Source of the DNA: Conidiobolus incongruus B7586
Lineage: Eukaryota; Entomophthoromycota; Entomophthoromycetes; Entomophthorales; Conidiobolaceae
NCBI GenBank assembly: GCA_000697335.1
Contig: JNEM01008149.1
Span: 1 to 17,707, forward strand
Length of the DNA: 17,707 nucleotides
Direction: 5' to 3'
In this document: one piece after another, positions 1 to 8,003 of the stretch
Layout of the letters: each line of letters opens with the position of its first letter
Numbering within the stretch: the stretch's first letter is position 1
Translations under genes and position numbers: made by a program
The notes under the pieces: model-generated
The model's database searches: none
Told to the model about the DNA's origin: nothing
What the model saw: the letters and a program-made list of their open reading frames with translations, nothing else

Positions 1-417
1 ATATATTATTTTTTTAGTTATTAATAAAATTAAAATATATATATTAAAAGATGTTTTTTTTAAAATTATAATTATCAAGATATATTAATATTATTTATCC
101 AAATATTCTATATATATATTATAGATTAAACTTAATTTAATTATAACAATATAGATTAAATATTTTATAGTTTTATTATATCTTAAAAAATTTAAGTTAG
201 TATTATTAAACAAATCTTATTAAAGTATAACCAAAGACTGAGCGTTTTATAATAAATTATTATATTTGGTTTATTATAAATATATATATATTTAATTAAA
301 ATTTAAACTATGATTAAATATAATTAATCAAATTGTAAGACTTTTGGAAAGTAGTTGTGTGATAAAGATTATGTGAGCTTGATGAAACAGGCTAAAGATG
401 GCTAACTAGATATTTTA
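1..417. other. AT-rich spacer, no gene seen
   Basis: Very AT-rich DNA with no open frame worth reporting. A short inverted repeat with 9-bp arms (TATAATAAA facing TTTATTATA) lies near 250-280, but such matches are expected at this composition. The CpG at 243 is one of the few in the first 600 bases. I see nothing else here. Confidence 0.5.
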
Positions 418-660
418 GAGGAGTTTTATTAAAATAGCAAGATCTAGGGCTTGGCCTTGATTGAAGTGATTCCCTAGTAAATATCTGTCCAGTGATTATT
501 TTATAATGTGGTTGATCCTTGGCCAATATGTTGAGGCTCCAGCTTCTGCTATAGTCTGGAATTTTCCATTATGCAAGGGTTGTTCCTGATATTTGTGAGT
601 GGATTACATCTGGAATCTTGACAGACAGTTAAAATTGAAAGGCAAGCGGACCTCCCGATC
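418..660 (-). pseudogene. Unrecognised coding relic in a GC-richer island
   Basis: This island is clearly richer in G and C than the DNA on both sides. Read on the minus strand, a frame of about 60 codons (from about 595 down to 419) is open except for one internal stop and has a protein-like composition, including the string AEAGASTYWPRINHIIK and then LDRYLLGNHFNQGQALDL. Further stops follow toward 418. The plus strand also has short open stretches, so strand assignment is not certain. I do not recognise the family. It may be an exon of a dead host gene or the remnant of a mobile-element protein; the neighbouring mariner copy begins about 370 bp to the right. Confidence 0.3.
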
Positions 661-1032
661 TGCAACAATATCTATATCTTTTTTTAACTAAATATTTTAT
701 TTATTATATAATATTAATTATTATTATAAATAATAATATTATATATTATTTTTATTTAGTTTTTATTAAAAATCAATTAACAATAAACTTTATATTTTTG
801 AAACTATATTTAATTAAAATTTCTGATATAGTTTATTGATTATTATTTTATAATATATATATATAATATATAAAATTACAATTATAAAAAATTTTTTAAC
901 TAAAAATAATTAAAGAAAACTACCATATTTAATATATTTTTCAAGTTATAATATATATATTATAATTAATTTAAGTAATTAAATGACTAAATTAAAGGAA
1001 AAAAAAATTTCTTAAGGAAAATTTAATTATTA
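661..1032. other. AT-rich spacer left of mariner copy 1
   Basis: Extremely AT-rich sequence with no CpG and no open frame of interest. It contains a strong AT-only hairpin at 705-745 and short (TA)n runs around 850-870 and 950-960. It ends at the TA dinucleotide (1031-1032) that flanks the first mariner copy. Confidence 0.5.
705..745. repeat. AT-only inverted repeat (hairpin)
   Basis: TATATAATATTA starting at 705 is mirrored by its exact reverse complement ending at 745, and the inner sequence also largely pairs, so nearly the whole 41 bases can fold into one stem. In DNA this AT-rich a chance origin is possible, so a function is not claimed. Confidence 0.4.
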
Positions 1033-1094
1033 CTTTATATTTTTATTAATGGGAATTATTTGTGATCAAATATAATTAAATATTTTAATATATG

Positions 1095-2180
1095 ATATAT
1101 AAAAATAAATATATAGTATAATTTTAATAGTTTTTATTATTATTAATAACTTTTTGCTATATTTTTAGTAAACTTCTAATATTTAAAAAATAATTCTTTT
1201 TATTAAAGACTGAAATTTAATATTTCTCAAACTAATTAAACTTTTTTGTAGAAATTTTTTTTATTATAATTTGGTTTTTAATTACTTGAAGTAATTATAA
1301 TTATATAGGTTATAGTCTAAAGAATATACTAGATATAGTAGTTTTTTCAAGTTATTTTTAATTATAAAGTTTTTTATAGCTTTAGATTTATGTATTTTAT
1401 AAATATTATGCAAAATAATAGGTTCTATTAAATAATATTAAAAATACTAATTAGAAATACTTTTATTTAAAAAAGTAATATTAAATTTACTATTAATTAA
1501 TTTTCCTTCAAGAGTTAGATAAGAATAGCATATTCTAGCATAATTTATTATAATAATAAAAATTCACTTATTAACAAAATATTTACTTAAAAAGATTTAT
1601 AAAAAGGGTTAATTTAACTTAATCTAATATCTTGATTTGTGTTTTAGTAAAGGATTATATATAAAGATTTAAGATTAATCAAATATAATTATTTATTATA
1701 AAAGTTTAAGCTTCTAATAATATTTATATAAGTTTTTTTAAATAGTAACTATTCTAACTTTTTTTAAATTTTTATTAAATTATAAAATACCAATTTTATA
1801 TTTTTATTTATTAATTTAAGTTTAAACTTTAATATATATAATATTTATAAAACAAATATTAAAGTGCTTAGATAATTTTTTAACTAAAATAAAAAGTTTC
1901 TTTTCAATATATTTTTTCACTTTATTATTAATTAAGAAAATAATAATTAAAGTTAGTTTTTTAAATTTTAATAAGTTTTAGATAATTTCTCTTTTAATCT
2001 TAAAATAATTCAATTAGCAATAAATTATTAATTTAGATAATATTTCATTATTAAAAGTTGTTTGTAAATTTTAAATAATTTTAATAGGCTTATAGATAAG
2101 TTTTACTAATACTAGAATAAAAAACTTTTGATGATTATTATTTAATTTAAGCATGATTAAATTAAACAACTAATTTTAAA
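1095..2180 (-). pseudogene. Mariner (DD34D) transposase relic, copy 1
   Basis: Remnant of a mariner transposase, the enzyme that cuts and pastes the element through its terminal repeats. On the minus strand the C-terminal catalytic part reads, near 1410-1290, H-N-I-Y-K-I-H-K followed by YSLDYNLYN, matching the family motifs HHDNAPxH and YSPDLAPCD. The aspartates of motif 2 and motif 3 have both become asparagine (G-to-A), and exactly 34 residues separate them, which marks the DD34D mariner group. Many stops of the CAA-to-TAA and TGG-to-TAG/TGA kind are scattered along the frame, and the reading frame shifts between segments. It cannot encode an active enzyme. Confidence 0.75.
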
Positions 2181-2214
2181 AAATTAAGTTTTTAATCAAA
2201 AAAATTAATATATA

Positions 2215-2432
2215 TACTAACCCCCAAAAGTAAATTATAAAATCAAATATATATATTTTAATTAATAATTAAAACAATTGTATATATTAGATTACTTAAA
2301 ACTATAATATATAATTAAAGTATATTATTTAATAATAAATAAATATATTTAAATATATTTAGTAAACTATTAATAAAAATATTAACCCTTAATATTTAAC
2401 TAAAGTAAGTTATAAATTTATGGGTTTTTGAG
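2215..2432. repeat. Left terminal inverted repeat of the Tc1-like element (IR/DR)
   Basis: The outer motif AAAAGTAAATTATAAAATC (2226-2244) and an inner variant AAGTAAGTTATAAATTT (2404-2420) are direct repeats of each other about 180 bp apart. Both reappear inverted in the right terminal repeat. Two transposase-binding repeats per end is the IR/DR arrangement known from Sleeping Beauty-type and related Tc1 elements. Confidence 0.75.
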
Positions 2433-2581
2433 ATAAAAGGATATATTTAATAATATATAACTATATCTTTTTTCTCTCTTTGTTATTTTTTATATAATAT
2501 TTTATCAATATATTAAATTTTTTTATTAATATCATTATACTTAAATCCCTCTCTAAAAAAATTTACTTGAGTATTAGTTAA

Positions 2582-3553
2582 CTTTATGAAAAAGATAAAT
2601 CAACTTATAATATTATTAAAATTATTAGTGTTAGTTAATCTACTATAGTTAAGGTTATTAAGAATAACAATAAAAAAAACATTTAAACTTAAACTTAAGT
2701 GTGTTAAAATTATAGATAAATATAATAAGAAGTATATCTATAAGTTAGTTAATATAGGTAAATATAATATTATTATAGAAATACAACAGGAATTTTAAAA
2801 CTATATAAAAATATTTGTTAACACTAATATCATTATATATGCTTTATATTAAGATAGATACTATTTACACTTTAAGAAAAAACACCCCTAATTAAAAAAT
2901 CTTATTGTAAAGTTAGGTGGGAGTTTAAATATTACTATTAATATTAAATTAAAACTAATTAAAGTAAGGTTATTTAGTTTAATAAAACAAAAATATATTT
3001 TAATAGATTTAATAAAAAAGCTAAATATTTTAAAAAAGATATAAAATTATTTTATAACTATTATGTTAATTTTACCTAAAAGTATAATAGTAGGTTAATT
3101 ATTATTTAAGGATATATATTATCTTTAAGTGTAAAGTACCTTTATAAAGTTAATAAGGGAATTAATACTAAAATGTATTAAAATATTCTAAATAATAAAT
3201 TGAAAAAAACCATTAAATAATATAAGTTAAATAAATCTAATGTTATTTTTTAATAAAATAATACCTCTTGTTATATTATAACTTCTATTATTAAATAGCT
3301 TAAAAATAACAAGATAATAGTTATAAAATAGCTTCTTCAATTTTTTAACTTTAATCTAATTAAATATCTTTAAGATTAATTAAAAAAAGTTATTAAAATT
3401 TTCCCCCAAACAAAAAATTTAAATCAACTTTAAAAATATGTTTAAGAAGCATAGAATAAAATTAACCTTTTTTAGTATAAGAAGTTAATTGATTTTATAC
3501 CCTACAAACTTAAAGAAATTAGAAAAGCTAAAAGTAGATACATTAAGTTTTAA
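2582..3553 (+). pseudogene. Tc1-like transposase relic
   Basis: Remnant of a Tc1-family DDE transposase. In order along the plus strand it shows a helix-turn-helix piece (LYEKDKSTYNIIKIISVS then STIVKVIK, about 2582-2660), the linker-like LVNIGKYNIIIEIQ (about 2737-2790), FKKKTPLIKK (about 2873-2902), a counterpart of the VIFQQDN motif near 3239-3262, a counterpart of SPDLNPIENLW near 3341-3373 read as FFNFNLIKYL, and a C-terminal stretch IPYKLKEIRKAKSRYIKF (about 3495-3550) that fits the family ending. The second catalytic aspartate is now Asn (GAT to AAT) and the catalytic glutamate is now Lys (GAA to AAA). The two glutamines before the aspartate are stops. All of these are C-to-T or G-to-A changes, and at least one frame shift lies near 2665-2700. 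No function remains. Confidence 0.8.
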
Positions 3554-3565
3554 TTTTTTTTATCA

Positions 3566-3782
3566 TTAAAAACCTACAAATTTATAACTTACCCTAGGTA
3601 AAATTTAAAGGTATATATTTTAACCAATTAATAATTAAATATCATTATATAATAATATATATAATTAATAAGTATAATAGATTCTAATTATTTAACTTAA
3701 GTTTATTTTATCAAATATTAATTAAGTTATTAGTAAAAATATAAGTGTTTTTGATTTTATAACTTACTTTTACAAGTTAATG
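3566..3782. repeat. Right terminal inverted repeat of the Tc1-like element (IR/DR)
   Basis: The inner motif AAATTTATAACTTAC (around 3578-3592) and the outer motif GATTTTATAACTTACTTTT (3753-3771) are the reverse complements of the two motifs in the left terminal repeat, at matching distances. The end reads CTTGTAAAAG when taken inward on the minus strand, against CCCCCAAAAG on the left, which fits C/T decay of one original sequence. Confidence 0.75.
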
Positions 3783-3904
3783 TATATATATATTGAAAAT
3801 ATATAATTTCCTGTTAATTTTGTATCTATTTATTTATTTCAAACTAACAATATATTAAAAAAATAAGAAATTTAAAAATTTCCTATTATTTTAAATATAA
3901 GGTA

Positions 3905-4191
3905 ATAATTTATAAAATATAAAATATAAAATTTTAATTCTTAACAAAAAAATATTTTTAGATATTAAAAATTTACCAAAAATATGAAGAAAATGTTAAT
4001 AATAAAGGAAATTATTAATTTTAATCTTTATATCTATTTTTATATTATATTTATTAAAATCTTTAGTATTTTCAAATATAAAAAAATTCCCAATATTTAA
4101 ATTACAAGGAAATAATGTAATTTTTGTTAATATTTCATAGATTCTTTTAAATCATTAAATATTTATTTGATATAAATATTATTATTATTAT
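3905..4191. other. AT-rich spacer with a possible third mariner end
   Basis: No open frame. The stretch TTCCCAATATTTAAATTACA (from 4087, ending in AGG at 4109) resembles the right end of the mariner copies (TTCCCATTACTTCAAATTCA followed by AGG). A weaker left-end-like string, AATAAAGGAAATTATTAATT, lies near 3995-4015. Together they could be a roughly 125-bp internally deleted, MITE-like derivative, but the match is short and the DNA is AT-rich. Confidence 0.3.
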
Positions 4192-4480
4192 AGCTACATA
4201 GATGGTAACCTACCCAACCAGCTTTATCTCATATTCTATTACTTTATGGAGCTTTAACCCTAGAAGACTTATCATACCATTTTGAGGTCTTATTTTTCTA
4301 GCAACTTGATATACTTAATATTACTTACAACTAAAATTTAGTTTATAAAAAAGCCTTTGTTGAGATATATTTTCAGCATCATATTTGGTCTTTTATGAAG
4401 TCCATTAAACCCTTATCAGACCTCAATAAAATCCCCTAACCTAAACTACCAAAAAGACTATAAATAAGCTGTTTCCCTAT
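4192..4480 (+). pseudogene. Unrecognised coding relic
   Basis: On the plus strand one frame runs for about 95 codons interrupted only by a handful of stops, each explicable as CAA/CAG-to-stop or TGG-to-stop. Recognisable stretches are SHILLLYGALTLEDLSYHFE (about 4227-4286) and YFQHHIWSFMKSIKPLSDLN (about 4369-4428). The protein-like composition and the nature of the stops argue that it once coded. I do not recognise the family. It lacks CpG like the transposons next to it, so it may belong to another silenced mobile element rather than to a host gene. Confidence 0.4.
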
Positions 4481-4589
4481 CTATTATTAAGATTTTATTA
4501 GTAATTGATAAATTCACATTATCAATATTAAAAAATAATTTTAAATTTTAAAATAATTAATAAATTACATTCAATTAATATACCAGATC

Positions 4590-4770
4590 TACATCCACTC
4601 TCAGAATTCCCATAAACCACAACGCGACTTGTTTTCATATAAATAGTTAAATCAATCTTTTACAAGGTGGTGGACTTTGGTGTAGTCAGTCTGTTGATAA
4701 GGCTTTCCTGGTTTAGTTTCCTCTGCATCCTGACTCTGCTCAAATAGTCCAATATAGCCTAGTAATAAAC
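4590..4770 (-). pseudogene. GC-richer island, possible coding relic
   Basis: A short GC-richer stretch. On the minus strand about 38 codons are open (GLLLGYIGLFEQSQDAEET, then KPGKPYQQTDYTKVHHLVKD), followed by a stop and further open sequence. The plus strand is also partly open (for example INLLQGGGLWCSQSVDKAFL), so the strand is uncertain. The CpGs near 4623-4626 mark the right edge of the CpG-free block. I assign no function. Confidence 0.25.
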
Positions 4771-5586
4771 CAGTACAATTAATTATTTATTAATAAAATA
4801 GTTTTAATGAGATATATAATTTGATATGTTATTAGTTTAAATGATTAACCATTTTTGTTTTATTTTAGCACTTTGATTAAGCTAAGATTATATTTAATGA
4901 AATATAAATATCACTTTTGGTTGATAAAGTAATTTATACATTTTAATTGATATTTAAAAAATTAGTGCATGAATGTTAATATATCAAAATAATACATAAT
5001 AGTCAATTTGAGTTGAATTGTAAAATAATAATTTTATTGGATGTTGATAAAGTAGTATATCAGTGAATCTGTTTTTAAATGGAAGAAATTTAACTTATTG
5101 ATCTGATACTTAATATCCATAAAACATATTAATGTAACTAGGAATGATTCAACGCATTTTTAATTTTCAAGTGATAAAATCGCTAATAAATATAAATTAA
5201 TATTAAGGGAAATAATTTATATACTTTTTATTGAATTATATCTCTTTTTATAATTAAATTTCTAAATTATATTATAATTTTTTTGAATAGCTCAATTATA
5301 TATTAAATTTGACAAATTAGTGTATATTTTAATTTATTAAATAATCGTTTTAATATTGATTAGTGTTGCAAATCAATAAGAATAATGAGTTTTTTTGATC
5401 AATGTGAGTTACACAAAATATTAATACTTCAGTAACTAAACACTTGATAAATGTGATGTAAATATAATTATAAATATCAACTAAAATTGATTAATTTTAC
5501 CTTTTTTATTATCAATTGAGAATTATTATGAGTGCTTTAAGTAAACAATTGAAACGTTTAAAATCCCTTTATCAAAAAAACTATAA
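4771..5586. other. AT-rich spacer, no gene seen
   Basis: AT-rich with several CpGs, unlike the transposon block. There is no meaningful open frame. Two loosely similar stretches containing GTTGATAAAGTA (about 4920 and 5043) hint at an old local duplication, but the similarity is too short to call. Confidence 0.4.
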
Positions 5587-6318
5587 TGATCGAAAAATTT
5601 GCCATAATCATTGTATGTGATATTGAGCATACGTTATTGGCATCACCACCCCCAAAAAAATGCCCTTTGTACTCGGTCAACTATTGACAAGTTATGTAAC
5701 TTGCTTCAATGGCACAATTCACCATGAATTCTGCTCAGCTCTGAAAATGATACCAATCTGAGAGAGTACACCATTGACGAACTACATCAGTACCTGAGAA
5801 AAAATATTTCATTAGACACAGTAATTATTCTCTACTCTACTTGTTCAACTGAGCATGAAAATCGAATGATTACAATTCTCAATGATTTGAATATCTTATT
5901 CAATTTTATTTTTTTCAGGATGATCAATTAACTAAGGAGCAAAAAATGAGTACTGAACTCGAGCTATGACTGGTATTGCTAATATATTCAAAGCTTCCCA
6001 TGGATTTACTATCATTCACTCAAATAAAGCCAGCGATGTGTCATTAGAGGGTATCAAGAACAATAAAACATTTCACCAAGTACATCCTATTGCAAAAATT
6101 TTTAACTTTAAATCCAAGAAGTTACCATACAATATTGAAAATAAGATAATAAATACCATGATCAAGGATACTAATATATACCATTGTTTTCATAAGAAGG
6201 TGAAATGTAATGTTGGTATATTTAGTGATTTTACAATCTATTATTCACATTCTGAATATGAGATAATTATGACTATTGATCATAGAAATTCACTCTACAA
6301 CCTTGTGCATAATTATTA
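5587..6318 (+). pseudogene. Unrecognised broken gene, 5' part, cut by mariner copy 2
   Basis: Plus-strand sequence of coding character in at least three frames. About 5590-5655 reads AIIIVCDIEHTLLASPPPKK. About 5659-5917 continues in another frame with EYTIDELHQYLRKNISLDTV and then ILYSTCSTEHENRMITILND. The stretch after a TTTTTTTCAG string near 5910-5919 could be the start of a new exon (DDQLTKEQKMSTELEL). About 5966-6317 is open in a further frame (ANIFKASHGFTIIHSNK ... FSDFTIYYSHSEYEIIMTID). The frame changes could be introns or frameshifts. The last open frame runs straight into the mariner insertion at TA 6317-6318, and its final residues past that point (to 6361) are transposon sequence. 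I do not recognise the family. Confidence 0.45.
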
Positions 6319-6346
6319 CTCTGTATTTTTAATAATGGGAATTTTT
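6319..6346. repeat. Left terminal inverted repeat, mariner copy 2
   Basis: It pairs with 7600-7627. The best conserved part is TAATGGGAA, which is also found at the left end of copy 1 (1060s). Confidence 0.7.
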
Positions 6347-6389
6347 TGTGATTTAAAATAAATAAATATTTTAATATATAATATATAAA

Positions 6390-7440
6390 AATAAAAATAT
6401 AATATAATTTTAATAGTTTCTTTTATTATTAATAACTTTTTGTTATACTTTTAACAAAGATTTAACACTTAAAAAATAATTCTTTTTATTAAAGATTAAA
6501 ATTTGATATTTTACAAATCAATTAAATTTTCCTGTAGAAATTTTCTTTCTTATAAGCTGGTTTTTTAATTACCTAAAGTAATTATAATTACATAGGTTAT
6601 AATCTAAAGAGTATATTAGATATAGTAGTTTTTTCTAGTTATTTTTAATTAGAAAGTTTTTTACAACTTTATGTATTTTACAATTATTATGAAAAATAAT
6701 AAGTTTTCTTAAATTATATTGAGAATACTAATTAAAAATACTTATATTTAAAAAAACAATATAAAACTTACTATTGATTGATTTTCCTTTAAAAATTAAA
6801 TAAATATAGCATATATCATTATAATTTATTATAATAATTAACATTTGTTTATTAACAAAATGTTTATTTAAAGGGATTTATAAAAGGGGTTAATTTAATT
6901 TAATCTAACATTTTGATTTGTGTTTTAATAAAAAATTATACATAGAGATTTAAGATTCATCAATTGTAATTATTTACTATAAAAGTTTAAGCTTCTAGTA
7001 ATACTTTAGTAAATTTTATTTAATATTAATTACTCTAGCTTTTTTTTAAATTTTAGTTAAGTTATAAAATATCTATTTTATATTTTTATTTATTAATTTG
7101 AGTTTAAACTTTAATATATATAAAATACTTATAAAACTAATATTAAAATGCTTAGATAATTCTTTTACTAAAATAAAAAAGTGCTTTTTAATATATTTTT
7201 TCACTGTATTAATAATTAAAAGAGTAATAGTTGAAGTTAATCTTTTAAATTTTAATAGGTTTTAAATAATTTCTCTTTTAACCTTAAAATAATTTACCTA
7301 GTGATAAATTGTTAATTTAGATAATACTTTATTATTAAAAGCTGCTTGTAAATTTTAAATAATTTTAAAGGGTTTATAGTTAAGTTTTACTAATATTAAA
7401 ATAAAAAACTTTTGATGATTATTATTTAATTTAAATATAA
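6390..7440 (-). pseudogene. Mariner (DD34D) transposase relic, copy 2
   Basis: Minus-strand remnant. The N-terminal helix-turn-helix region (about 7380-7110) includes QAAFNNKVLSKLTIYH and VKKYIKKHFFILVKELSKHF, fitting the mariner paired-type DNA-binding domain. Motif 1 survives as IITIDES (about 6974-6954) with its catalytic aspartate. A strand matching the family follows (KHFVNKQMLIIIINYNDICY, then FKGKSINSKFY). Motif 2 HHDN has become FHNN, and motif 3 YSPDLAPCD reads YSLDYNLCN. The spacing between motif 2 and motif 3 is 32 here, against 34 in copy 1, so two codons appear to have been lost. Many stops are present, so it is not functional. Confidence 0.75.
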
Positions 7441-7496
7441 TTAAATTAAACAACTAATTTTAAAAAATTAATTTTTTAATTAAAAAGATTATTATA

Positions 7497-7518
7497 ATAT
7501 ATATATATATATATATAT
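7497..7518. repeat. (AT)11 microsatellite at the Tc1 empty site
   Basis: A pure AT dinucleotide run. In mariner copy 1 the corresponding position holds the Tc1-like element, flanked on both sides by shorter TA runs, so this tract marks the unoccupied TA target. Confidence 0.8.
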
Positions 7519-7599
7519 TAGAAAAATATAATTTCCTATTAACTTTGTATATATTTATTTATTTCAAACTAATAATATTTTTGAAAAATCAGAAATTAA

Positions 7600-7627
7600 A
7601 AAATTTCCCATTACTTCAAATTCAAGG
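7600..7627. repeat. Right terminal inverted repeat, mariner copy 2
   Basis: TTCCCATTACTTCAAATTCA followed by AGG, then the TA duplication. It is less decayed than the matching end of copy 1 (TTCCTATTATTTTAAATATA). Confidence 0.7.
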
Positions 7628-7629
7628 TA

Positions 7630-8003
7630 ATATTATTATAATTTTAAAGTTCTTTAACTAAATCAACTTGGATTTGCAAGGATTATAAACTTAACTGAGA
7701 AGCAATACTGCAGTATATTCACTCCTCTTCCATCCCTGCAATAGTTACTAAGATAGCTTTTAAAGTAGATATCTATTTGGTTGTGGAAATGAAATTAATT
7801 TTACAAGACCATTCTAAAAAATAACTTTTGAGTGTTGCATTTATTACAATCCAAATAAAAATTTGCAATATAACACTTATATGGTAGATAAATTGGAAGA
7901 TATTCCTCAAGAAGATCAGTTATCTATTGATATTTAATCCCAAAAAATTACTCAGCGTAAATTAAGAATATATATTGATTTTGCTGAGTCATCAGATTTT
8001 TAA
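7630..8003 (+). pseudogene. Unrecognised broken gene, 3' part, right of mariner copy 2
   Basis: Coding-like sequence resumes immediately after the mariner element. One frame gives QYIHSSSIPAIVTKIAFKVD and then IYLVVEMKLILQDHSKK (about 7710-7815). A second frame, open from 7818 to the TAA at 8001-8003, gives CCIYYNPNKNLQYNTYMVDK, LEDIPQEDQLSIDI and, after one stop (TAA at 7935, possibly from CAA), SQKITQRKLRIYIDFAESSD. It most simply continues the relic left of the transposon, but without a recognised family the two halves cannot be tied together with certainty. Confidence 0.4.

Larger units (their letters stand above)
2215..3782 (+). mobile_element. Tc1-like transposon nested in mariner copy 1
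   Basis: A 1568-bp element of the Tc1 branch of Tc1/mariner. It has long terminal inverted repeats of about 217 bp (2215-2432 and 3566-3782) and a plus-strand transposase relic between them. It lies in a (TA)n stretch, with TA at 2213-2214 and at 3783-3784; the exact left edge is uncertain by two bases because of the TA run. The homologous point in the other mariner copy (about 7491-7520) has no insertion, so this element arrived after that mariner copy was in place. Like its host element it has no CpG and is heavily AT-shifted. Confidence 0.85.
1033..3902 (-). mobile_element. Mariner transposon copy 1, split by a Tc1-like element
   Basis: A mariner-type DNA transposon whose own sequence is 1033-2214 plus 3783-3902, about 1.3 kb, the usual mariner length. 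It aligns along its whole length with copy 2 at 6319-7627. It is bounded by TA at 1031-1032 and at 3903-3904, the target-site duplication expected for the superfamily. The ends are imperfect inverted repeats of roughly 28-32 bp sharing the core TAATGGGAA (left) and TTCCTATTA (right, decayed from TTCCCATTA as in copy 2). The transposase ran on the minus strand and is dead. A Tc1-like element is inserted at an AT-rich stretch near its right end. No CpG is left anywhere in it. Confidence 0.85.
6319..7627 (-). mobile_element. Mariner transposon copy 2 (unsplit)
   Basis: A 1309-bp mariner element flanked by TA at 6317-6318 and 7628-7629. The left end (CTCTGTATTTTTAATAATGG from 6319) and the reverse complement of the right end (CCTTGAATTTGAAGTAATGG inward from 7627) form imperfect terminal inverted repeats of about 28 bp. 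It is homologous along its length to copy 1, in the same orientation. It carries the pre-insertion site of the Tc1-like element as an (AT)n tract. It interrupts a coding relic that resumes at about 7630. It contains no CpG. Confidence 0.85.

Noticed and set aside
5966-6361. A complete 131-residue protein-coding gene
   Set aside because: The last 15 codons lie inside the mariner element, and related coding-like sequence continues in other frames on both sides, so it is a fragment of a broken gene.
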